Assembly (NCBI GenBank): GCA_945875045.1
Contig: CAMCIX010000053.1
Location: 1-8,357, forward strand
Length of the DNA stretch: 8,357 bases
Direction: 5' to 3'
Source: an uncultured Clostridia bacterium
GTDB lineage: Bacteria; Bacillota; Clostridia; Oscillospirales; Acutalibacteraceae
A model generated the notes under the pieces. That model did not search any database. It had not been told where the DNA came from and saw nothing but the letters and a program-made list of their open reading frames with translations. Positions 1 to 5,414 of the stretch are shown piece by piece (within the stretch, counting starts at the first letter, position 1; each line of letters opens with the position of its first letter). The translations under genes were made by a program, and so were the position numbers.

Positions 1-351
1 GGCGCGTTTAAGCTCTCCTGCTTTTTCAATATCGAATATGAGTATATTGTTACCAACGGCACAATGGATATTGACAAGATTATCAGCAAAAGCTCAAGAA
101 AGCGCGTCCTTACCTTTGAATTGCAAACCGTTTCACGCATTGAAAAATACAATCCCGCACTTCTCAACTCGGTTAATTCCAAGGAAGTTACCTTCGCCTG
201 TAACACAGACGACGAAAACGCTTATCTTTTGGTTTCCTCTACCGAAGGCAAGGGTACCAATTACCTCGTTTTTGCCCCCGACGAGCGGGTTCGCGGCGCG
301 ATTGTGAAATTTGTTCCCAAATTTATCGCCAACAGCGCGTTTAAGGATTAA
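1..351 (+). CDS. DUF6106-like conserved protein, 3' part (5' end outside window)
   Basis: The frame is open from the first base of the window and ends at TAA 349-351, so the gene is cut by the window edge. The first internal ATG, at 64, is probably not the start, because the protein reads on naturally upstream of it (GAFKLSCFFNIEYEYIVTNG). The visible 116 residues have a hydrophobic/aromatic stretch leading into 'NIEYEY..TNG', then 'MDIDKIISKSSRKRVLTFEL', and a C-terminal half containing 'ACNTDDENAYLLV' and 'LVFAPDERV'. From memory this matches the clostridial DUF6106 family: roughly 170-180 aa proteins with N-terminal membrane segments (here missing) followed by a PH-like cytosolic beta domain. 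The function of the family is unknown. The gene lies 6 bases upstream of nnr on the same strand and is probably co-transcribed with it. The coding call is firm; the family name is recalled rather than searched. Confidence 0.8.
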   Translation, partial: GAFKLSCFFNIEYEYIVTNGTMDIDKIISKSSRKRVLTFELQTVSRIEKYNPALLNSVNSKEVTFACNTDDENAYLLVSSTEGKGTNYLVFAPDERVRGAIVKFVPKFIANSAFKD

Positions 352-357
352 GGGATT

Positions 358-1806
358 ATGAAAATACTTACAACCGATTTAATAAGGGAGTCGGAGGAGA
401 GCGCCGTAAAAAGCGGCGCTTTTTCCTTTAGAGAGCTTATGTACCGCGCGGGGAAAGCCGCGGCGGAGATAATAATGCAAAAATATGATTGCAGAGGTAA
501 AAATATCACGGTGGTCTGCGGCAGGGGCAACAACGGCGGCGACGGCTGTGTTATCGCGGGGATATTAGCGGAAAACGGCGCAAAGGTTACGGTTTGCACC
601 CCTTTCGGCGCGCCCGTAACCGAAAACGCAGCTTATTATTACAACGAGCTTAAATATGTAACCAAAACCGATATTTTTACACCTAAACCCGATATTATTA
701 TCGACGCGATTTTCGGCATAGGGCTTAACCGCGCGCCCGACGAAAAAACCGCAGAGGTTATAAACGCGATAAACGATACCGACGCGGCGCGAATTTCGGT
801 TGATATTCCGAGTGGGGTTCAAGCGGACAGCGGCAAGGTTTTAGGCACAGCGGTAAACGCCGACCTGACGATAACTTTTATTGCTCTAAAGCCCTGCTTT
901 GTTCTCCCCTACGGCTCGGACTACTGCGGCGAGGTTGTCGTAGCGGACATCGGTGCGCCGCCTGTAAATTACAGCTTTCTTACAACCGAAAAGCCCGTAT
1001 TTAAAAAGCGACGGCACAACTCCCACAAGGGAACCTTCGGCACGGCGGTTATGTTCTGCGGCAGCTACGGTATGGCGGGGGCGGCGATTTTAGCGGCTAA
1101 GGCGGCGTTAAGAAGCGGTATGGGAATTTTAAAGGCGGTATTGTGCGAGAATATTTATTTGCCCTTTACCGTTTCGGTTCCCGAGGCGGTATGTCTTCCC
1201 GTAAAACCGAACGAAAACGGCACGCTATGTCTCGATAATATTGATTTGCCCTCTGCCTTAAAGGGCTGTTCTGCGGCGCTTATCGGGTGCGGGCTCGGCA
1301 ACAACGGTGACACGGCGAAAATTGTCCGTAAGCTTTGCGAAATTTCGGAAATTCCGCTGATTATTGACGCCGACGGAATAAATGCACTAAGGTACAGCAT
1401 AGATATTATAAAGAAAAGCAAGGCTCCGATTATTCTTACTCCCCACCCCGGCGAAATGGCAAGGCTTTGTTCCCTTAATGTTTCCGAGGTGGAAGAAAAC
1501 CGCGTGGAAATCGCACGGGATTTTGCCGTGAAACATGGTTGCATAGTTGTGCTAAAGGGTGCCGATACGATTATTGCCGAGCCGACGGGCGAGCTGTATT
1601 TTAATTTGACAGGAAACCCGGGTATGTCTACAGGCGGCAGCGGCGATACCCTTGCGGGGATAATTCTATCCCTTTTAGCACAGGGCTTCTCTGCCGGCGA
1701 AGCGGCGCGGGCGGCGGTATATCTTCACGGCGAGGCGGGCGACAAGGCGGCGGCAAAGCACGGCGAGCGCGCAATGCTTCCATCGGATTTAATTGAGGAG
1801 CTTTAG
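358..1806 (+). CDS. nnr: Bifunctional NAD(P)H-hydrate repair enzyme (epimerase + ADP-dependent dehydratase)
   Basis: This cytosolic enzyme repairs hydrated NADH/NADPH (NADHX/NADPHX). The N-terminal YjeF_N domain (about residues 1-205) interconverts the R and S epimers. The C-terminal ribokinase-like domain (about 215-482) dehydrates the S form using ADP. Visible N-domain motifs are the GRGNNGGDG loop (55-63), DAIFGIGLNR (116-125) and VDIPSGV (148-154). C-domain motifs are KGTFG (224-228), DADGIN (337-342), TPHPGE (361-366), LKGADTII (399-406) and GNPGMSTGGSGDTLAG (419-434), with D430 as the expected catalytic aspartate. At 482 aa it is a little short of the usual 490-510 but both domains look intact. 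ATG 358 begins the family-typical 'MKILT' and is 6 bases past the upstream stop, with AAGG/AGGG purine stretches as a weak ribosome binding site. The gene probably shares a transcript with its neighbours on both sides. Confidence 0.96.
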   Translation: MKILTTDLIRESEESAVKSGAFSFRELMYRAGKAAAEIIMQKYDCRGKNITVVCGRGNNGGDGCVIAGILAENGAKVTVCTPFGAPVTENAAYYYNELKYVTKTDIFTPKPDIIIDAIFGIGLNRAPDEKTAEVINAINDTDAARISVDIPSGVQADSGKVLGTAVNADLTITFIALKPCFVLPYGSDYCGEVVVADIGAPPVNYSFLTTEKPVFKKRRHNSHKGTFGTAVMFCGSYGMAGAAILAAKAALRSGMGILKAVLCENIYLPFTVSVPEAVCLPVKPNENGTLCLDNIDLPSALKGCSAALIGCGLGNNGDTAKIVRKLCEISEIPLIIDADGINALRYSIDIIKKSKAPIILTPHPGEMARLCSLNVSEVEENRVEIARDFAVKHGCIVVLKGADTIIAEPTGELYFNLTGNPGMSTGGSGDTLAGIILSLLAQGFSAGEAARAAVYLHGEAGDKAAAKHGERAMLPSDLIEEL

Positions 1807-1837
1807 CAATTTTAAAGGTCGGTTTTGCCGTCCTGAC

Positions 1838-1842
1838 AGGAG
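1838..1842 (+). promoter_or_regulatory. Ribosome binding site deciding a TTG start
   Basis: AGGAG sits 9 bases before TTG 1852. No ATG or GTG in frame lies close by that would keep the signal peptide, so this site supports the non-ATG start of the lipoprotein gene. Confidence 0.7.
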
Positions 1843-1851
1843 TGCTTCGGC

Positions 1852-2367
1852 TTGAAAAAGGTCATTTCGGTTGCGTTACTTATCCTCATTACCCTTGCTC
1901 TCGGCGGTTGTTCGGGTAAAAAAACCGATATTTCCCCCGTAACAAGGGGTATTTCCTTTACCGCCTGGCTTACCTACTATAACGAGTGCTACGAAGCCGA
2001 GGTTATGATTGCCGAAAGCGGAGCGGCGAATTTTCAAATTACCTCCCCAGATACGATAAAGGGGCTTACATTCCGTTTTGAGGGTGACAGCGTTACCGCC
2101 GAGTATTTAGGACTTGAATACAAGACGGATTTACACTCTTTGCCCGAGGGGAACGCCTGTATCAGGCTTTACGAAATTCTAAAAGACGCGTCAGGCGAGG
2201 AAATATCTGTCACCGCCGACGGTGACGATTACTATATCTCGCGCGACGGCGAAAACCGTTACAGGCTGTATGTTGGGGCTACAGGTCTTCCTATTAAAGC
2301 CGAGGATACCTCAAAAGGCTTTACCGCAGTTTTTAAAAATGTTACTATACAAAAAACCGACTCCTGA
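1852..2367 (+). CDS. Small lipoprotein of unknown function, possibly LolA-like fold
   Basis: This 171-aa protein begins at TTG with a classic lipoprotein signal: MKK, a hydrophobic core (residues 4-17) and the lipobox LGG|C with C20 as the lipidated cysteine. In a Gram-positive it would be anchored to the outer face of the cell membrane. The mature part is mainly alternating short hydrophobic/polar strands with 'FRFEGDSVTAEYLGLEY' (residues 76-92) and 'GLPIKAE' near the end. That pattern recalls beta-rich carrier folds of the LolA/LppX type, but this is inference from pattern only and no catalytic motif is visible. It follows nnr after 45 bases on the same strand, with no terminator between them, and its last codons form the left arm of the terminator at 2352-2390. 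I do not recognise a named family. Confidence 0.88.
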   Translation: MKKVISVALLILITLALGGCSGKKTDISPVTRGISFTAWLTYYNECYEAEVMIAESGAANFQITSPDTIKGLTFRFEGDSVTAEYLGLEYKTDLHSLPEGNACIRLYEILKDASGEEISVTADGDDYYISRDGENRYRLYVGATGLPIKAEDTSKGFTAVFKNVTIQKTDS

Positions 2368-2390
2368 GCATCGCCCGGGAGTCGGTTTTT
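2352..2390. terminator. Bidirectional intrinsic terminator overlapping a stop codon
   Basis: A perfect 13-bp inverted repeat, AAAAACCGACTCC (2352-2364) and GGAGTCGGTTTTT (2378-2390), encloses a 13-base loop (2365-2377). The + strand transcript ends in a T-run (2386-2390); the - strand transcript likewise ends in a run of T complementary to the A-tract at 2351-2356. The left arm encodes the last residues of the lipoprotein and the TGA stop opens the loop. The stop of the convergent small gene is 26 bases away at 2417, so one element serves both converging transcripts. Confidence 0.92.
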
Positions 2391-2416
2391 GACTTAAATC
2401 AAGCTTACGGCAGTAA

Positions 2417-2650
2417 TTATGAATTTTCTTCAATCCACTGCTGAGCCTTTTCGGCAGACATACGCCTAATATCCTCTTTAGCGTAAGGAGACTCTTCGCC
2501 GCCGTTTACGTAAAGGAAATACTTGCCGCTCTCGGTCTTATAAAGAGCTTCCTCATAACCGTTCGGCTCGCCGAAATTGCCCGAGGTCTTTTTTAATACG
2601 AGCTCGGAATTTTCGGTGTCGTACTCTACCTTGCAAATAACCTTTTTCAT
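2417..2650 (-). CDS. Small conserved-looking hypothetical protein (77 aa)
   Basis: This is a 77-aa soluble, acidic protein with no signal peptide or membrane segment. It begins 'MKKVICKVEYDTENSELVL'. It carries a central 'EALYKTESGKYFLYVNGGEESPY' (residues 35-57, quoted in part) and an amphipathic C-terminal helix 'MSAEKAQQWIEEN'. The layout recalls small clostridial and streptococcal proteins with a 'LY+..G+FFLYG.GG..S.YA' core and a 'L...EA..W.E' tail. They have no assigned function that I know of, and the match is from memory. ATG 2650 is preferred because AAGGTG lies 6 bases upstream and family members begin MKK; GTG 2659 (80 aa, MNT+) with AAAGGA 4 bases upstream is the alternative. It converges on the lipoprotein gene and shares its terminator. 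It lies 177 bases beyond ybaK on the same strand; no clear promoter of its own is visible. Confidence 0.78.
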   Translation of the reverse strand: MKKVICKVEYDTENSELVLKKTSGNFGEPNGYEEALYKTESGKYFLYVNGGEESPYAKEDIRRMSAEKAQQWIEENS

Positions 2651-2712
2651 AGTGTTCACCTTGTCCTTTCCGCGGCACGGTTCACCGATAATTACTTAAC
2701 TGCGAACGCACC

Positions 2713-2739
2713 GCCGCCGCCACTTTTTCGGCGGGCGGC
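2713..2739. other. GC-rich imperfect hairpin in the ybaK / small-gene spacer
   Basis: Bases 2713-2721 (GCCGCCGCC) pair with 2730-2739 (GGCGGGCGGC) in nine G-C pairs with one bulged G at 2733 and an 8-base loop (2722-2729). The surroundings are AT-rich. Neither strand has a T-run after the stem, so it is not a standard terminator. On the - strand it would lie in the spacer ahead of the 77-aa gene and could be a transcript-stabilising or processing structure. Function unknown. Confidence 0.45.
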
Positions 2740-2827
2740 ATAAGCCTTAATATTGTCAACGCGTTTCCGCGCTGATAAACTAAATAAATTTTGGATAGGG
2801 GCAAATGCGATTGAAAAATATAGTATA

Positions 2828-3301
2828 TTATTTATTATTGACCGTAATATTGCAAAAATCCGCCCCGATAAGCTGTGCTAACGCTGTGGGTGAAATTTTA
2901 ATCTGAAAGCCGACCTTTCCCGCGCTCACGAAAAAATCATCAAAATCGCGTGCTGTAAGGTCAATTACGGTTTTAAAGGGCTTTTTCATACCTATCGGCG
3001 AACAGCCGCCGTGGATATAGCCTGTAAGGGGTAAAAGCTCCTTTTGCTTTAGCATAGAAACCGATTTTGCATTTACCGCCCGCGCCGCCGCCTTTAAATC
3101 AAGGGTTTCCGCCACGGGAATTACAAATACATAATGCTCGCCTGTGCCCGATTCGGTAACAAGGGTTTTAAATACCCTGTTCTTATCCTCGCCTAATGTT
3201 TCGGCAATCAAAACGCCTTCGGTAAGCTGAGAGGAATATTCAAAGCCTTCATAGGGAATTTTCGCTTTGTCAAGAATACGCATAACATTGGTTTTAAGCA
3301 T
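2828..3301 (-). CDS. ybaK: YbaK/EbsC-family Cys-tRNA(Pro) deacylase
   Basis: This 157-aa single-domain protein belongs to the YbaK/INS editing family. It acts in trans in the cytosol to hydrolyse Cys wrongly attached to tRNA(Pro) by prolyl-tRNA synthetase. Supporting motifs are 'TNVMRILDKAKIPYE' at the N-terminus (4-18), 'VFKTLV' (43-48) with K45 as the conserved functional lysine, 'ELLPLTGYIHGGCSPIGMKK' (88-107) carrying the glycine-rich GGCSPIG signature, and 'VSAGKVGFQIKISP' (125-138). Its length is the usual 155-160 aa. The ATG is one base beyond the nagA stop (TGATATG), so translation is probably coupled to nagA. A purine stretch GGGGAAG inside the end of nagA may act as the ribosome binding site. 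I assign the tRNA(Pro) specificity from the family; related members differ in substrate. Confidence 0.94.
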   Translation of the reverse strand: MLKTNVMRILDKAKIPYEGFEYSSQLTEGVLIAETLGEDKNRVFKTLVTESGTGEHYVFVIPVAETLDLKAAARAVNAKSVSMLKQKELLPLTGYIHGGCSPIGMKKPFKTVIDLTARDFDDFFVSAGKVGFQIKISPTALAQLIGADFCNITVNNK

Positions 3302-3302
3302 A

Positions 3303-4364
3303 TCAGTTAAACACTTCCCCGCCTATAATAACGGTTTTAAGATTAATATCCTTATCTACGATAAGAAGATCCGCGTCATACCCCTTTTCGATACGCCCTT
3401 TATTAATTCCAAGCATATCAGCGGGGGTTTTGCTTGCCATTTTAACCGCGTCGTCAAAAGGGATACCAAGCTTTACGGCGGTTTTAACACAGTCAAGCAA
3501 GGTCGCGCTGCTACCTGCTATCGTACCGTCTTGAAGTCTTGCAACGCCGTCCTTTAAAATGACCTTAAGCCCGCCAGATTCATACTCGCCGTCGGGCAGT
3601 CCCGCGCTCCTAATGCTGTCGCTTATAAGGGTTAAGCGATCGGCACCGAACATTTTATAGGTCGCAAGCACGACAGGCCTTGAAATGTGAACGCCGTCGC
3701 AGATAAGCTGTGCGTATATATGCTTTTCAAATGCCGCGCCGATGGGGCCCGGATTGCGGTGGTGCAAGGGCGGCATAGCGTTATAAGTATGGGTAAGGCA
3801 TTTTGCGCCGTTATCAATAGCACTTATCGCGGTTTCATAATCGCAGTCGGTATGACCGATTGAAACAACACATTCGGGGCTTACCGCTTTTATGAACTCC
3901 ATTGAGCCTTTAAGCTCGGGAGCGACGGTTATCATTTTAACATTCTTAAATCGCCTGAAATCCTCTATAGACGGAGTTTTAATGTATTTCTCATTCTGCG
4001 CGCCCTTGTGCTTGGGTGAAATATAGGGTCCTTCAAAATGAAAGCCCAATAGATTAGCGCCTTTAAAATCGGTTTTGGCGTTTGTCACCCTTTCGAGCGC
4101 GTCATACCCCATAGTCATTGTGGTTGCCAAAAAGGAGGTGGTGCCGTGCTCTGCATAAAAGCGGCACATCGGCTTAAAATCCGCGTCCATTGTGTCCAAA
4201 CCGACGCAACCGTGGGTATGGACATCTATAAGCCCCGGGATAAGGCGGTTACCGTCGGCATTAATATCCCCGAATTTAACATTATCAGAGACCTCGGCGA
4301 TTTTTCCGTCCTTTATAACAACCGACCTTAAGCTCCCGCCGATTTCGGCATTGTAGATAATCAT
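3303..4364 (-). CDS. nagA: N-acetylglucosamine-6-phosphate deacetylase
   Basis: NagA is a cytosolic amidohydrolase that converts GlcNAc-6-phosphate to GlcN-6-phosphate and acetate. It feeds amino sugars from wall recycling or host glycans into glycolysis or new UDP-GlcNAc. The 353-aa protein shows the family motifs in order: HTH with metal/active-site H49 and H51 in 'LIDVHTHG', 'FHFEGPYIS' with E111, 'KGAQ' (120-123), 'SIGHT' with H171, 'LTHTYNAMPPLHHRNPG' with H192, 'CDGVHIS' with H226, and 'LISDS' with the expected catalytic D249. The C-terminus has 'KGRIEKGYDADLLIVD', typical of amidohydrolases. It is somewhat shorter than the usual 375-390 aa, mostly at the N-terminal beta-sandwich. ATG 4364 has AGAGGA (complement of 4372-4377) 7 bases upstream. 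It is the middle gene of a three-gene unit. No nagB deaminase lies in the window. Confidence 0.97.
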   Translation of the reverse strand: MIIYNAEIGGSLRSVVIKDGKIAEVSDNVKFGDINADGNRLIPGLIDVHTHGCVGLDTMDADFKPMCRFYAEHGTTSFLATTMTMGYDALERVTNAKTDFKGANLLGFHFEGPYISPKHKGAQNEKYIKTPSIEDFRRFKNVKMITVAPELKGSMEFIKAVSPECVVSIGHTDCDYETAISAIDNGAKCLTHTYNAMPPLHHRNPGPIGAAFEKHIYAQLICDGVHISRPVVLATYKMFGADRLTLISDSIRSAGLPDGEYESGGLKVILKDGVARLQDGTIAGSSATLLDCVKTAVKLGIPFDDAVKMASKTPADMLGINKGRIEKGYDADLLIVDKDINLKTVIIGGEVFN

Positions 4365-4371
4365 TAATTAT

Positions 4372-4377
4372 TCCTCT
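4372..4377 (-). promoter_or_regulatory. Ribosome binding site of nagA, touching the upstream stop codon
   Basis: AGAGGA on the - strand, 7 bases before ATG 4364, sharing base 4377 with the TGA stop of the nucleotidyltransferase gene. This placement supports translational linkage of the two genes. Confidence 0.75.
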
Positions 4378-5258
4378 CAAAGTCCTTTATAAAGCCCGTC
4401 CTCCGCCATTTTGTTAATAGCGTCGGAAACCGACTGCTTGTCCTCCTTATAGGTAACGCCGTACCATTTATCCTCCGCGACAAGCACCTTTACCCTTTTC
4501 TCGCCCGAAGCGATAAGCCCCGAAACAACGGTAGGCAGATAGTACTCCGCCTTAGGCTCGTTAATTCTTTCGCTCAAAAAAGCCTTAAACCCGTCGGCGG
4601 CGTAGTCGAACAAATCAGGCATAAAGCCCCAAAGATTCATTGAAACAACCGTGTCGGGCGGTAGAGCTGTCCAGCTTTCGCCGTCGTCCTCGGTGTATTT
4701 GCAGTCAATAATCTTTGTCCGTTCGGTAACAGATTTAAGCTCGCCGTTTTCTATTTCGCATACGCCGCGCGAAACATAGCCGTTTTCGGTAAGAGTGTTG
4801 ACAAGACGGAAGCCTGTCATACAGTAATCGTCTGTATTGCTCTTAAGGAAGTCCGCGGTCTGCTTAAAGGCGGATTTTCCGTAATAATCGTCGGCGTTGA
4901 TAACCGCGAAGGGCTCCTTTACAACGTCCCTACAGCAAAGCACCGCGTGGGCGGTTCCCCAAGGCTTCACCCTGTCTTTCGGACAGACAAAGCCTTCGGG
5001 CAGAGCGTCGGTTTCCTGAAAAACATACTCGGTTTTAACCATTTTTTCTATACGTTTACCGACTACCGCCTTAAAATCCGCCTCAATCGCGTGCTTAATA
5101 ACAAAGACTACCTTATTAAAGCCTGCCTTTACCGCGTCATAAACCGAATAGTCAAGCAGTATCTCGCCGTTCTTGCCGATAGGCTCAATTTGCTTAAGTC
5201 CGCCGAAGCGGCTGCCCATTCCCGCCGCCATAACAACTAATGTAATGTCACCGTTCAT
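4377..5258 (-). CDS. Sugar-phosphate nucleotidyltransferase family protein
   Basis: A 293-aa protein of the nucleotidyl-transferase superfamily (GlmU/RfbA-like Rossmann fold), expected to join a sugar 1-phosphate to an NTP in the cytosol, giving a nucleotide sugar and pyrophosphate. The N-terminal loop 'MAAGMGSRFGGLKQ' (10-23) is a variant of GxGTRxxPxTK, with K22 in the signature lysine position. 'KPWGTAHAVL' (98-107) matches the base-binding G-T-A segment, and 'VINADDYYG' (119-127) supplies the metal-binding aspartates D123/D124. 'SMNLWGF' (206-212) and 'KWYGVTYKED' (264-273) complete the pattern. There is no left-handed beta-helix acyltransferase tail as in GlmU. Substrate cannot be read from the sequence; next to nagA an N-acetylhexosamine 1-phosphate is plausible. 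Similar clostridial proteins, recalled without a search, often sit near a kinase, absent here. AGAGGTG precedes ATG 5258. First gene of its operon. Confidence 0.88.
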   Translation of the reverse strand: MNGDITLVVMAAGMGSRFGGLKQIEPIGKNGEILLDYSVYDAVKAGFNKVVFVIKHAIEADFKAVVGKRIEKMVKTEYVFQETDALPEGFVCPKDRVKPWGTAHAVLCCRDVVKEPFAVINADDYYGKSAFKQTADFLKSNTDDYCMTGFRLVNTLTENGYVSRGVCEIENGELKSVTERTKIIDCKYTEDDGESWTALPPDTVVSMNLWGFMPDLFDYAADGFKAFLSERINEPKAEYYLPTVVSGLIASGEKRVKVLVAEDKWYGVTYKEDKQSVSDAINKMAEDGLYKGL

Positions 5259-5263
5259 ACGCG

Positions 5264-5270
5264 CACCTCT
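5264..5270 (-). promoter_or_regulatory. Ribosome binding site of the nucleotidyltransferase gene
   Basis: AGAGGTG on the - strand, 5 bases before ATG 5258; a strong match to the anti-Shine-Dalgarno sequence that fixes this start. Confidence 0.75.
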
Positions 5271-5296
5271 GTGATAATATAGTTCTTTACTTTAAA

Positions 5297-5325
5297 ATTA
5301 TAGCATATACTTAATAAAATTTCAA
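5297..5325 (-). promoter_or_regulatory. Sigma-A-type promoter with extended -10, driving the nucleotidyltransferase-nagA-ybaK operon
   Basis: On the - strand, TTGAAA (complement of 5320-5325) is followed after exactly 17 bases by TATAAT (complement of 5297-5302). TGC directly precedes the -10 box, giving an extended -10. Transcription would start near 5290, leaving a leader of about 30 bases with the AGAGGTG site. The flanking DNA is strongly AT-rich. I see no clear operator palindrome around it. Confidence 0.8.
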
Positions 5326-5414
5326 TGTTATAGTAGTAATTCGCCAATTTTTTTAAACATTTGACATAATATAGCGAAGTGCGGCGTTCTTATTGTGACA
5401 TCTGCCTCCGCATT

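Noticed and set aside
1155..1544. 129-aa open frame on the - strand inside nnr
   Set aside because: It lies fully antisense to the well-supported dehydratase domain of Nnr, shows no family motif and has no sensible context; it is a by-product of the codon use.
2754..2759. Perfect TTGACA on the - strand upstream of the 77-aa gene
   Set aside because: No acceptable -10 box occurs 16-18 bases downstream; that position is the GC-rich hairpin. Probably chance, so no promoter is called.
2760..2771. Short palindrome CGCG-TTTC-CGCG as an operator
   Set aside because: Only 4 bp per arm and not attached to a recognisable promoter; expected by chance.
2868..2878. Eleven-base word ATAAGCTGTGC repeated near 2868, 3703 and 6964
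   Set aside because: Each copy encodes the same peptide A-Q-L-I (in YbaK, NagA and MBOAT) on the - strand with the preferred codons; spacing and flanks differ, so it is not a repeat element.
5361..5366. TTGACA on the + strand in the intergenic gap
   Set aside because: No -10 box at the right spacing and no + strand gene follows.
5326..5414. Possible terminator after the DHHW gene
   Set aside because: Only a 5-bp pairing (TGCGG/CCGCA) with a large loop and no T-run directly after it; too weak to call.
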